DNA from: JBFJKD01 sp038106145
GTDB lineage: Bacteria > Pseudomonadota > Gammaproteobacteria > Pseudomonadales > Porticoccaceae
Assembly: GCA_038106145.1 (NCBI GenBank)
Contig: JAYODD010000006.1
Location: 62,001 to 126,000 of the forward strand
DNA length: 64,000 nucleotides
Reading direction: 5' to 3'
The notes under the pieces were generated by a model that worked only from the letters and a program-made list of their open reading frames with translations, made no database searches and was not told the origin of the DNA. This document shows positions 53,749 to 62,725 of this stretch, piece after piece. Positions within the stretch are counted from its first letter, which is position 1, and each line of letters starts with the position of its first letter. Position numbers and translations under genes: made by a program.

Positions 53749-54503
53749 ATGCTGGAACTTATCAGCCAATCTCCCATTGTCGCCGCGCTTGTCGCCCTCG
53801 GCGGCATGGCGTTGCTGTTCGGCGCCGCACTCGGATTCGCGGCGGTCAAATTCAAGCTGGAAGGGGATCCCCTGGTGGCGCAAATCGACGCGCTATTGCC
53901 CCAGACCCAGTGCGGTCAGTGTGGCTACCCCGGCTGTAGACCCTATGCCCAGGCCATCAGCGAAGGGGACGCGATCAACAAATGCCCCCCCGGCGGACAG
54001 GCAACAATCAATGCCCTGGCCAACCTTCTCGCCGTCCCCGCCCCCGCTCTCGACGCGGAACACGGCGTGGAAAAAACCGTAAAAACGGTGGCCTATATTC
54101 GCGAGGATGAATGTATTGGCTGCACCAAATGTATCCAGGCCTGTCCAGTGGACGCAATTCTCGGCGCCGCCAAACTGATGCATACGGTGATTGCGGACGA
54201 GTGCACGGGTTGCGATCTCTGCGTCGAACCCTGCCCGGTCGATTGCATCGATATGTTGCCGGCGCCGATCCCCCTCGCGGACTGGCGCTGGCCGGCCCCG
54301 CCCCCCCCCCCCCCCCCCGGGGCAAACCCTTAGCGTATCGCCCCCCAAACACCCCGGTGGGCCCCCCCCCCCAGAACCCCCCCCCCCCCCCCACCCCGGC
54401 CCNNNNNNNNNNGCGCTGGCCGGCCCCGCCCCCACCCCAGCAACTGTGGCAATCCGGTTCGCTGATCGCCACCGATCGTCCGCTTGGGACGACCTCCCCA
54501 TGA
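53749..54503 (+). CDS. rnfB: Rnf complex ferredoxin subunit B (contains an assembly gap)
   Basis: The protein has an N-terminal membrane helix, then a four-cysteine cluster motif (TQCGQCGYPGCRPYA) and two ferredoxin motifs (CIGCTKCIQACPVDA and CTGCDLCVEPCPVDC). As assembled, the frame runs into a C-run and stops near 54333. The 20-base sequence at 54285 recurs after the N run at 54413. Collapsing the two copies restores a frame that ends in DRPLGTTSP with a TGA at 54501-54503, overlapping the rnfC ATG. That gives about 208 residues. RnfB accepts electrons inside the complex. Confidence 0.9.
54285..54433. repeat. artefactual direct repeat around the gap in rnfB
   Basis: GCGCTGGCCGGCCCCGCCCC occurs at 54285-54304 and again at 54413-54432, on either side of a ~98-base C-rich low-complexity stretch and 10 N (54403-54412). 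Collapsing the copies gives an intact RnfB and the usual ATGA overlap with rnfC, so this is most likely an assembly join. Confidence 0.85.
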
Positions 54504-56389
54504 CCGCCCCCCCATCCGCAACCCGGTCGCCGCGCGCGGCGAACGTGCAGAATCCGGCGCAACAGGCTGCGCCGCAGCAACTGTGGCCTATTCCCGGTGG
54601 CGTGCACCCCCCCGCCAATAAACAACAATCATTACGGGAGCCAATCTCGACGCCGCCCCTGCCGGAACTGCTGGTTGTCCCGTTGCAACAGCACATCGGC
54701 AATCCCGCCACCCCGCTGGTGCGGGTGGGAGATGTGGTTGCCAAGGGGCAGTTAATCGCCGCCCCGGATGGCGCCCTCAGCGTCGGTGTACACGCACCCA
54801 CATCTGGCACCATTACCGCTCTGGGGGATTACCCCATACCCCACCCGTCCGGTCTGTCTGGCCCCTGCATTGCGCTGTCTCCGGACGGCGCCGAGCGCTG
54901 GGCAGCGCGCCACCCCATCGCCGACTATACGCGCGCGGGACCCGCAGAACTGCTGGCAGTGGTACGCGCCGCCGGCATCGCCGGACTGGGGGGCGCTGGT
55001 TTCCCCAGCGCGGTCAAACTCGGCACCTCGCTACCCATCGATACGTTGATTATTAATGCCGCCGAGTGCGAACCCTACATTACCGCCGACGACATATTGA
55101 TGCGCGAACGGGCGGCGGACATTGTCACCGGCATCCTGATTCTCGCCCATATTCTCGGCCAACCCGCGCAGGTGATAATCGGCATCGAAGACGACAAACC
55201 CGAGGCCCGTGAGGCGCTGCTGGCTGCCAGCACAGGCACGTCGATCCGCGTAGTTGCGTTTCCCACCAAATACCCGTCCGGGGGCGAAAAACAGCTGATT
55301 CAACTGCTCACCGGACGAGAGGTCCCGAGTGGCAAGATACCGGCTGAGATTGGGGTTCTGTGCCATAACGTCGCCACTGTCTACAGCGTCGCCCGCGCTG
55401 TGCTGCACGGCGAACCGCAAATTTCACGCATCACCACGGTCACCGGCGACGCCTGTGGGCAACCGCGCAACTATGAAGTATTGCTTGGCACGCCGGTGCG
55501 CCACCTGTTGACCCTCAGTGGCTTCACTGCCGCAGCGGATGGGCGCGTCCTGATGGGCGGCCCCATGATGGGATTTATTGTGCCCAGCCTCGACGCGCCG
55601 ATCATCAAGACCACCAATTGTCTGCTCGCGCCATCGGTTGCGGAAATGCCGCCGCTACCGCCGGCACAAGCCTGTATTCGCTGCGGACTCTGCGCACAGG
55701 CGTGCCCGGCCAGCCTCCTGCCCCAGCAATTGTTTTGGTACAGCCAGGGCGCTAATCACGAGCGTCTGCTTGCGCACAACCTGTTTGACTGTATCGAGTG
55801 TGGCGCCTGCTCCTACGTGTGCCCCAGCCATATTCCTCTGGTGCAATATTATCGCGCCAGTAAAGGGGAAATACGGGCCAAGGAAAAGGAACGAATGGCT
55901 GCCGATCTGGCGCGCCAGCGTTTTGTGCAACACCAGCAACGCGTGGCTCGCGTCCAGGAGCAGCGGGAGGCCAAACGGGCGGCGCGACGCAGTGAACTGG
56001 CGGGTGGGGCGGATGCCAATGCGATCACCACAGCGACAGTTACGGCTCAATCGGCCGCAGACTTGATCCAGGCGGCGGCGCGCAGAGCGGCACAAAAACA
56101 GGCGTCGCCCGCGCAGCAAATAGCCGCCCTCGAACGCCGTCTGGTCGCCGCCCAACATCTGCGCGACAGCGCTCGCGAAAAATGGCTGGCGGGCACAGCG
56201 GACCACCTACCCACCGCGCAGCTGGATACCCTGCGCGCCGCGTTGGCGGAGGCGGAGCTGCGCTTGCAGGGTGCACGCAACAAGCTGGATGCCCTGCACT
56301 CGAGCCAAAAAGAGGATCCGCCTGGCCAGGGCGACAATGCCCGCCCCGCCACCGATTCGCGCGATAACCACGAGCAGGAATCACCGTGA
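54500..56389 (+). CDS. rnfC: Rnf complex NADH-binding subunit C
   Basis: The 629-residue protein from the ATG at 54500 has LWPIPGGVHPP near the start, the NADH/FMN-binding glycine-rich GIAGLGGAGFPSAVKLG, KYPSGGEKQLIQLLTGREVP, and two ferredoxin motifs (CIRCGLCAQACP and CIECGACSYVCP). A long Ala/Arg/Glu-rich helical tail of about 150 residues follows, common in proteobacterial RnfC. It is the entry point for electrons from NADH. Its start overlaps the rnfB stop and its end overlaps rnfD by 4 bases. Confidence 0.94.
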   Translation: MTAPPSATRSPRAANVQNPAQQAAPQQLWPIPGGVHPPANKQQSLREPISTPPLPELLVVPLQQHIGNPATPLVRVGDVVAKGQLIAAPDGALSVGVHAPTSGTITALGDYPIPHPSGLSGPCIALSPDGAERWAARHPIADYTRAGPAELLAVVRAAGIAGLGGAGFPSAVKLGTSLPIDTLIINAAECEPYITADDILMRERAADIVTGILILAHILGQPAQVIIGIEDDKPEAREALLAASTGTSIRVVAFPTKYPSGGEKQLIQLLTGREVPSGKIPAEIGVLCHNVATVYSVARAVLHGEPQISRITTVTGDACGQPRNYEVLLGTPVRHLLTLSGFTAAADGRVLMGGPMMGFIVPSLDAPIIKTTNCLLAPSVAEMPPLPPAQACIRCGLCAQACPASLLPQQLFWYSQGANHERLLAHNLFDCIECGACSYVCPSHIPLVQYYRASKGEIRAKEKERMAADLARQRFVQHQQRVARVQEQREAKRAARRSELAGGADANAITTATVTAQSAADLIQAAARRAAQKQASPAQQIAALERRLVAAQHLRDSAREKWLAGTADHLPTAQLDTLRAALAEAELRLQGARNKLDALHSSQKEDPPGQGDNARPATDSRDNHEQESP

Positions 56390-57492
56390 GCCTGATCGCC
56401 AGCAGCGGGTCGCGCGCCGCCGCGCCAGCAACCTCACCCCACGGCCACGAGGGGCGCGATACCGCGTGGATCATGCAGCAGGTGTTGCTGGCCATGCTGC
56501 CTGGCATCGTTGCCCTGACCGGCTTCTTCGGTTGGGGCACGCTGTTGAATATGGCGGTCGCCAGTGCCACCGCCGTAGCCTGCGAAGCCGCCATGGTCGC
56601 CCTGCGTAAACGCCCGGTCGGTTTTTACCTGCGGGATTGCAGCGCCCTGGTGACCGCGTTGCTGATCGCAGTCACCCTCCCGCCCCTGGCGCCCTGGTGG
56701 CTCACCGTGATTGCCACCGGCGTTGCCATTGTAATCGCCAAACATTTATACGGCGGCCTGGGTTACAACCCATTCAATCCAGCCATGGCGGGATACGTGG
56801 TGGTGTTGATTTCCTTTCCCGTGCCCGTCACCGCGTGGCCCGCGCCCCAACCCCTGTTGCCAACCGGGCAGGAACTGCTCGGGCTGTGGGACGCTCTGGG
56901 TAACGTTTTTCCCTTTCTCGCTGGCGCCGAGGGTCACATCGACGCCGTTACCGCCGCCACACCGCTGGATGCCTTCAAACACAATCACAGTTTGATGGTC
57001 GACCAGTTTTATCAGGTCACCCCGGTACTTATCCACGGTCACTGGGCGGGCGCCGGCTGGGAATGGGTAAATCTCGGCTTCCTCGCCGGCGGACTGTATT
57101 TGTTATATCGCAAGGTATTCAGCTGGCATGCACCGGTAGCCATGCTCGTTGCGCTGGCGGTCCTGGCCATGGCTTTTTACGACGGGGGCAGCTCCGTCAG
57201 CACGGGCCCGCCAACCCTCCACCTGTTGAGTGGGGGCACCATGCTGGGGGCGTTTTTTATTGTTACCGACCCGGTCACCTCCGCAGTCAGCACCCGGGGT
57301 CGCCTGATTTACGGCGCATTAATCGGCGTACTGATATTTGTAATTCGCAGTTGGGGCAACTATCCCGACGCGGTGGCGTTCGCTGTGTTGTTAATGAATT
57401 TTGCCGCACCTTTTATCGACTACTACACCCTGCCGCGCACCTACGGACACGACCAACCAACCCGCGCCACGGCGCCACGGGAACGGGAGTAG
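56386..57492 (+). CDS. rnfD: Rnf complex membrane subunit D
   Basis: The 368-residue protein starts at a GTG overlapping the rnfC stop. It has about ten hydrophobic segments and belongs to the NqrB/RnfD family. The threonine that carries covalent FMN is in the DPVTSAVSTRG segment after GGTMLGAFFIVT. GGLGYNPFNPAMAGYVV is a further family motif. It forms part of the ion path with RnfG. Confidence 0.94.
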   Translation: MSLIASSGSRAAAPATSPHGHEGRDTAWIMQQVLLAMLPGIVALTGFFGWGTLLNMAVASATAVACEAAMVALRKRPVGFYLRDCSALVTALLIAVTLPPLAPWWLTVIATGVAIVIAKHLYGGLGYNPFNPAMAGYVVVLISFPVPVTAWPAPQPLLPTGQELLGLWDALGNVFPFLAGAEGHIDAVTAATPLDAFKHNHSLMVDQFYQVTPVLIHGHWAGAGWEWVNLGFLAGGLYLLYRKVFSWHAPVAMLVALAVLAMAFYDGGSSVSTGPPTLHLLSGGTMLGAFFIVTDPVTSAVSTRGRLIYGALIGVLIFVIRSWGNYPDAVAFAVLLMNFAAPFIDYYTLPRTYGHDQPTRATAPRERE

Positions 57493-57498
57493 CTGACG

Positions 57499-58254
57499 GT
57501 GTTGCGCCACGCCATACCACGCAACAGCATCCTGCTCGGACTATTTGCCGGCATCACCGCCACCTTGCTGGCCACTATCCATGTCGGGACCGCAGACAAA
57601 ATTGCCGATGCGGAGCGCCATGCCGCACAAAAAGTTTTACTGGAAATCGTGCCACGGGAACAGCACGACAATGACCTGCTACTCGACACCGCGCCGGTGC
57701 CTCGCGCTTTCTGGAATGCGCTCGGGCTGCGGGAAAACGACGCGCCGGCAGAGGGGTTCAACTTACACGTCGCCCGTCAGGATGGCGTACCCGTTGCCAT
57801 TCTGGTGCCAGCCGTTGCCGCGGACGGTTACAGCGGACCGATCCGGCTGACCGTCGGGATTTACATGGACGGCACGGTGGCGGGCGTCAGAGTTCGATCC
57901 CACACGGAAACCCCGGGTCTCGGCGATAAAATTGACCTGAAAAAACATCCCTGGATACTATCCTTTAACGGCAAGTCCCTGAACGATCCCCTCCCGCAAG
58001 AGTGGCGCGTTAAGAAAGATCAGGGCATATTTGACCAGTTTACCGGGGCCACCATTACTCCGCGGGCGGTGGTGGCACAGGTCTACGCGACCCTGGAGTA
58101 TTTCGCTCAGGACCGCAAGCGCCTGTTGGCGGAACTAAGCCCCTCGACGGCGCCAATGGGGGAGAGCACATCGCCCGCGGAAACACAGGCGGATCAATCT
58201 ATGACCAGGGACGCCGTGCGCAAAGATATATCCGCTCGGAGGGATCGCGACTGA
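57499..58254 (+). CDS. rnfG: Rnf complex flavoprotein subunit G
   Basis: The 251-residue protein from a GTG at 57499 has one N-terminal membrane helix (SILLGLFAGITATLLATIHV) and a periplasmic FMN-binding domain. The covalent flavin site is FTGATITPRAVV, with HTETPGLGDKID upstream. The C-terminal 35 residues are polar and extend beyond the common family end. It lies 6 bases after rnfD and overlaps rnfE by one base. Confidence 0.93.
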   Translation: MLRHAIPRNSILLGLFAGITATLLATIHVGTADKIADAERHAAQKVLLEIVPREQHDNDLLLDTAPVPRAFWNALGLRENDAPAEGFNLHVARQDGVPVAILVPAVAADGYSGPIRLTVGIYMDGTVAGVRVRSHTETPGLGDKIDLKKHPWILSFNGKSLNDPLPQEWRVKKDQGIFDQFTGATITPRAVVAQVYATLEYFAQDRKRLLAELSPSTAPMGESTSPAETQADQSMTRDAVRKDISARRDRD

Positions 58255-58970
58255 TGAGCGATAACGACTACGCCGAAATTGCCGGTAACGGCCTGTGGCA
58301 CAACAACCCGGCATTGGTACAGTTGCTGGGGCTGTGCCCGCTGCTGGCGGTGACGGCTACCGTGGTCAACGCGCTGGGGTTGGCGCTGGCAACCATGCTG
58401 GTGCTGGTAGGTTCCAATTGTGCGGTGTCGGCCATTCGCCATCAGGTCTCCGACGCCATTCGGATTCCCGTATTTGTGATGATCATCGCGACGTTCACCA
58501 CCTGCACCGAAATGCTGATGAAGGCCTACACCTACGAGCTCTACCAGATTCTCGGGATTTTTATTCCGCTGATCGTTACCAACTGCGCGATTCTCGGGCG
58601 CGCGGAAGCTTTTGCCAGCAGGAACCCATTATTGCCCGCCGCGTTTGATGGCCTGGCCATGGGGCTGGGCTTCGCCGCCGTGTTAGTCGTGCTCGGCGCC
58701 CTGCGCGAGGCATTAGGCAGCGGCACCCTGTTCGCGGATATGGATCTGCTTTTTGGTGCCCAGGCCGCCCATTGGCGTATACAGCTGTTTGGGACGGGCC
58801 ACGGTTTACTGGTGGCGATCTTGCCACCCGGCGCGTTTATCATCACCGGACTGTTGATCGCCGCGAAAAACGGCCTGGATTTGCACCGCCGCAAGCGCCG
58901 TTCCGCGCTCCCGGCGGCGGCCATCACCCCGGGGGCCAAACGGGTGCGCACCACCGGGGTCATCCAGTAA
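58254..58970 (+). CDS. rnfE: Rnf complex membrane subunit E
   Basis: The 238-residue protein is the paralogue of RnfA, with six hydrophobic segments and motifs NPALVQLLGLCPLLAVTATV and PLIVTNCAILGRAEAFASRN. RnfA and RnfE face each other across the membrane and may share a cluster. It is the last gene of the rnf cluster. The nth gene, which often follows in other gammaproteobacteria, is not present here; instead there is a 191-base space and the dioxygenase genes. Confidence 0.94.
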   Translation: MSDNDYAEIAGNGLWHNNPALVQLLGLCPLLAVTATVVNALGLALATMLVLVGSNCAVSAIRHQVSDAIRIPVFVMIIATFTTCTEMLMKAYTYELYQILGIFIPLIVTNCAILGRAEAFASRNPLLPAAFDGLAMGLGFAAVLVVLGALREALGSGTLFADMDLLFGAQAAHWRIQLFGTGHGLLVAILPPGAFIITGLLIAAKNGLDLHRRKRRSALPAAAITPGAKRVRTTGVIQ

Positions 58971-59001
58971 ATACACCCCTGGCGGATACGCAACGGTACT
59001 A

Positions 59002-59017
59002 TTAACTCTTAAGTTAA
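59002..59017. promoter_or_regulatory. palindromic site upstream of the dioxygenase genes
   Basis: TTAACT-CTTA-AGTTAA is an inverted repeat with 6-base arms in an A/T-rich part of the 191-base space before the ring-hydroxylating dioxygenase. It fits a dimeric regulator operator for the catabolic genes. The LysR gene at the right edge is one candidate regulator, but nothing links them directly. Confidence 0.4.
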
Positions 59018-59161
59018 TTAGTGATTCAATCTGGCAGCCGTGATATGTTTACCTCCATACTCGGGAAGAAAAACGCTCCCATTCTTCACTGGACGCAGTG
59101 CCCTGTCAGTTGCATTTGAAGGAGTGTCGCGCTGAATACAGAGACTGCCACGAGGAGATTT

Positions 59162-60442
59162 ATGCCTATTCCACTGCCATTGGGGCCCGACGGATTTATT
59201 CGGGACAATCGGAAAAAACACGAGTTTCTGGTGCCGCGCCGGGCCTTCACCTCACCCGAAGTACTGGCCGCCGAACGGGAACGCATTTTCGGCAAGTGCT
59301 GGTTATATGCCGCCCACGCTTCGGAACTTTCCGCACCCAACCATTTTGTCTCCCGCCGCGTGGGCGGCCGCGAACTGGTGATCAGCCGGGACGATAACGG
59401 TGAACTACGCGCGTTTTATAATACCTGTAGCCACCGGGGAGCAATGGTGTGCAGACAGAAAGCGGGGAAGAGTAAATTTTTCGTATGCCCTTATCACGGC
59501 TGGACCTTTAATAGCGCCGGCGCCATGACGCAACAGCCTGCGGAGAGTGGGTTTCCCGCGGGATTTTTTAGCGACGGAGCCAAGGATCTGACGCAGGTGC
59601 CGCGCATGGACACCTACCGCGACTTTATTTTTGTCAACTACGATGCGCACGCCTCTGAACTGGTTGAATACCTGGCTGGCGCGACAGAATTTCTGGATAT
59701 CGTCGCCGACCAATCCGCCGTGGGTATGGAAATCACCGAAGGCAATCACGAATACAGCATGCGCGCCAACTGGAAATTACTGCTGGAAAACAGCGCCGAT
59801 GGTTATCACGCTATGACCACCCATGCATCCTATTTTGATTACTTGCAGTCAACCAACGGCAGTTTTCGCACCGATTTTAACCCGTCGGATATTGGCGGCA
59901 CCTGTGTCGATTTAGGTAATGGTCATGCCGCCATAGAGTACGTGGCGCCCTGGGGGCGGCCGGTCGCCCAGTGGGTGCCGCAGTGGGGCGAGGATGGCCG
60001 CGTTGCCGTAGCGCAATTGATGGCGGATCTGGTGACCCGCCACGGCGCACAGCGAGCAGAGCGCATTGCAGAAAAAAATCGCAATATATTAATTTTTCCC
60101 AATCTGGTGATTAACGACATCATGGCGCTGACCGTGCGCACCTTTCAGCCGGTCAGCGAAGGCTATCTCGAGGTCAATGCCTGGTCCCTCGCGCCCAGGG
60201 AGGAACACCCGGACGTGCGCAAATACCGCCAGTACAATTTCCTCGAATTTCTCGGCCCGGCCGGTTTTGCCACCCCCGATGACGTGGAAATGCTGGAACT
60301 CTGCCAGCAGGGCTATCAAAACCTGCCGGAACCGATGTGGAACGATATCTCCAAGGGAATGAGCAAAGCGGTTAACGGTAGCGATGACGAATTACAAATG
60401 CGCACTTTCTGGCGTCAATGGAACAAATTGATGCAGGCCTGA
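59162..60442 (+). CDS. aromatic ring-hydroxylating dioxygenase, alpha subunit
   Basis: The 426-residue protein has a Rieske centre (CSHRGAMVC, Cys89/His91; CPYHGW, Cys109/His112) and the mononuclear iron site in ENSADGYHAMTTH (bridging Asp213, His216 and His221). These are the catalytic parts of Rieske non-heme oxygenases, which make cis-dihydrodiols from aromatic rings. AGGAG lies 6 bases before the ATG. With the beta subunit next to it, it forms an alpha/beta oxygenase, but no ferredoxin or reductase gene follows. The substrate cannot be read from sequence. Confidence 0.93.
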   Translation: MPIPLPLGPDGFIRDNRKKHEFLVPRRAFTSPEVLAAERERIFGKCWLYAAHASELSAPNHFVSRRVGGRELVISRDDNGELRAFYNTCSHRGAMVCRQKAGKSKFFVCPYHGWTFNSAGAMTQQPAESGFPAGFFSDGAKDLTQVPRMDTYRDFIFVNYDAHASELVEYLAGATEFLDIVADQSAVGMEITEGNHEYSMRANWKLLLENSADGYHAMTTHASYFDYLQSTNGSFRTDFNPSDIGGTCVDLGNGHAAIEYVAPWGRPVAQWVPQWGEDGRVAVAQLMADLVTRHGAQRAERIAEKNRNILIFPNLVINDIMALTVRTFQPVSEGYLEVNAWSLAPREEHPDVRKYRQYNFLEFLGPAGFATPDDVEMLELCQQGYQNLPEPMWNDISKGMSKAVNGSDDELQMRTFWRQWNKLMQA

Positions 60443-60464
60443 AAACCTTTACGCGAGCTCTGTC

Positions 60465-60944
60465 ATGACCTTTACCCGCACCGAAATTGAAGATTTTCTC
60501 TACCACGAAGCCGCCTTGATCGACGAGTGGCGCACCGATGAATGGCAGGCGCTGTTCACGGAGGATGCGGAGTATCTCATTCCACCGTCCGAAAACCCGG
60601 ACGCTGACAAAAACACCGCATTATTTATCATCAACGACGATTTTCATCGACTGCAGCAGCGGGCAGTACGCCTGAGCAAGCGCACCGCCCATGCGGAATT
60701 TCCCCACTCAAGCGTGCGCCATATGATCAGCAATGTGCGTATCGTTGCGCAAGATGCCCGCGAAGTGGAAGTCCACTTTAATCAGGTGGTGTACCGCTGC
60801 AAACGCCAGATTACCGACACCTATGTGTGCTACGTACGTCAACGCCTGGTAAAAAACGGCGACAGTTTCAAGATTCGCAGCAAGCGGGTCATGCTCGCCA
60901 TGGACACCCTGCGACCGCAGGGCCGGGTCAGCATCATATTGTGA
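60465..60944 (+). CDS. aromatic ring-hydroxylating dioxygenase, beta subunit
   Basis: The 159-residue protein belongs to the SnoaL-fold beta subunits of ring-hydroxylating dioxygenases. Typical landmarks are EIEDFLYHEAALIDEWRTDE at the start, then WQALFTEDAEYLIPPS, HSSVRHMISNVRI and FKIRSKRVMLAMDTL. The subunit is structural, forming alpha3beta3 assemblies. It follows the alpha subunit gene by 22 bases. Confidence 0.92.
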   Translation: MTFTRTEIEDFLYHEAALIDEWRTDEWQALFTEDAEYLIPPSENPDADKNTALFIINDDFHRLQQRAVRLSKRTAHAEFPHSSVRHMISNVRIVAQDAREVEVHFNQVVYRCKRQITDTYVCYVRQRLVKNGDSFKIRSKRVMLAMDTLRPQGRVSIIL

Positions 60945-60975
60945 ACACACACCGACAGTTGCAAGGGGAGCCAAC

Positions 60976-61902
60976 ATGATTCGCTATAAAAAACTGGGGT
61001 ACGTTGCACTGGGAGTAACCGACATTCAGAAATCGATTCCCTACTATCGGGATATGATCGGCCTGCAACTCAACGCCCAGGAAGACGATGTCGCGTATTT
61101 TTCCGTTAGCGATGACCACCACAATGTGGTGCTCTACAACAGTCCCACGCCGGGCTTGCAGCGGGTTGCCTGGGAACTGGAAAGCGACGCCGAACTGGAG
61201 CGCGCGACCGCACATTTAAAACAGCACGGCATCGCTGTCTACGAACTGCCCACCGCCGAATGCGCCGCCCTGCACCAGGGGCGCACCCTGCGTTTTCAGG
61301 AACCCAATGCGGGTATTTGCTTTGAATTTTATAGCCACCAGCACAAACGCGGTTTAACCTATCAACCGACAGTTAGCAAGATCGCCCGCCTCGGTCACGT
61401 GGTGGTGAGCTTTCCGGACTGGCCCATAGCGGTGAAGTTTTTTCAGGAGGTGATGAATTTTCGCGTCTCCGATTATGTCGATGGCTTTATCGCGTTCATG
61501 CGCTGCTATCCCAATCCTTTCCACCACAGTTTTGGTGTCGGCAATGCCAAACTGCGGGACAACAAACCCGGATTGCACCATGTGAATTTTATGGTTACCG
61601 ATATGGATGATATCGGGCGCGCCCTCAACCGCCTGCCCGCCAGCGATGTGCCAATCGTGTTTGGTCCCGGCCGCCACCCGCCATCCGGCAGTATTTTTTA
61701 CTACTTCCTGGAACCGGACGGCATGACGCTCGAATACAGTTTTGGCATGGAGGAATTTCCGGAACAGGATCCGCGTAAACCGCGCCTGCTCGAGCCGCGC
61801 CCCGATTCCGTGGATTACTGGGGCGGCATGCCCAAACCCAATTTCGCCAGCGCGGGCGATATTCTGCCGGCGCAGCCACAATTACTGGGCAAAAAATTAT
61901 GA
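60976..61902 (+). CDS. extradiol ring-cleavage dioxygenase (VOC family)
   Basis: The 308-residue protein has two vicinal-oxygen-chelate domains like catechol 2,3-dioxygenases. The expected iron ligands are His141 (LGHVVVSF), one of His201/202 (LHHVNFMV) and Glu253 (LEYSFG). Family members cleave catechols next to the hydroxyls (meta cleavage). An AAGGGGAGCC ribosome site precedes the ATG. It overlaps the SDR gene by 4 bases. The substrate is probably the diol made by the dioxygenase and dehydrogenase, by inference. Confidence 0.87.
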   Translation: MIRYKKLGYVALGVTDIQKSIPYYRDMIGLQLNAQEDDVAYFSVSDDHHNVVLYNSPTPGLQRVAWELESDAELERATAHLKQHGIAVYELPTAECAALHQGRTLRFQEPNAGICFEFYSHQHKRGLTYQPTVSKIARLGHVVVSFPDWPIAVKFFQEVMNFRVSDYVDGFIAFMRCYPNPFHHSFGVGNAKLRDNKPGLHHVNFMVTDMDDIGRALNRLPASDVPIVFGPGRHPPSGSIFYYFLEPDGMTLEYSFGMEEFPEQDPRKPRLLEPRPDSVDYWGGMPKPNFASAGDILPAQPQLLGKKL

Positions 61903-62666
61903 GCCAGCCGCCGTCCCTCGACCAGCAGGTAGCCATTGTCACCGGCGGCGCCCAGGGCATCGGCCGCGCCATCGCCTTTGACCTCGCGCGCCGTGGCGCC
62001 GACCTGATGCTGGGGGATATGAACGCGGAAGTGCTGCGCGACACGGCTCTGGAAATCAGCGAGGAACACGGCGTGGACGTGGAAACCTGCGTTGCTGATC
62101 TATGTACCCAGGCAGCCAACGAGCAGTTGGTATCCGCCACCCTGGCAGCTTTCGGCAAGGTCGATATTCTGGTCAACAATGCCGGTGGCGGCGTGATTCG
62201 ACCATTTCTGGAACACACGCCGGAGACCCTCGAAACCACCATTAACCGCAATTTGTGGACCGTTATCTGGGGTTGCCGCGCGGTGCTGCCAACCATGCTC
62301 GAACAAAATTACGGCCGTATTATCAACATTGGTGCGGACTCGGTGCGCAACGGCCTCTGGGATCACGCCGCATACAATGCCGCCAAGGGTGGCGTGCACG
62401 GCATTATTACCGGGCTGGCCCGGGAATATGCCCACAGCCGCCTAACCTTCAACGCGGTGGCGCCCTGCGCCGTGCGCACTCCTCAGGTGGACAGCATCCG
62501 CGCGGATATGCCCGAGCTGTACGAAAAATATATCAGCGTTATTCCCAAGGGGCGACCCGCGGAAATGCGCGAGGTCGCCGCCGTAGTCAGTTTTCTCGCC
62601 AGTCCTGAAGCCTCGTTTGTTACCGGCCAGGTCATCAGTGTCAACGGCGGTAGCACCATGTTGTAG
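61899..62666 (+). CDS. SDR-family dehydrogenase (likely dihydrodiol dehydrogenase)
   Basis: The 255-residue protein is a classical short-chain dehydrogenase: coenzyme loop VTGGAQGIGRAIAFDLARRG, NNAGG motif, and the catalytic YxxxK in YNAAKGG, preceded by the conserved serine segment NIGADSV. Asp at the end of the second strand (LGDMNAE) favours NAD over NADP. Placed between dioxygenase and amidohydrolase genes, it fits a cis-dihydrodiol dehydrogenase that rearomatises the ring. Its start overlaps the extradiol gene. Confidence 0.9.
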   Translation: MSQPPSLDQQVAIVTGGAQGIGRAIAFDLARRGADLMLGDMNAEVLRDTALEISEEHGVDVETCVADLCTQAANEQLVSATLAAFGKVDILVNNAGGGVIRPFLEHTPETLETTINRNLWTVIWGCRAVLPTMLEQNYGRIINIGADSVRNGLWDHAAYNAAKGGVHGIITGLAREYAHSRLTFNAVAPCAVRTPQVDSIRADMPELYEKYISVIPKGRPAEMREVAAVVSFLASPEASFVTGQVISVNGGSTML

Positions 62667-62725
62667 ATCGCCAACAGGCTGAAATTTCAGAACTTCACCC
62701 GATTCCTTAACGCCAGGCGCCTGCC

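Noticed and set aside
54306..54402. C-rich low-complexity tract as a biological repeat or structured element
   Set aside because: It touches an N run and breaks rnfB, and the duplicated flank explains it better as an assembly artefact.
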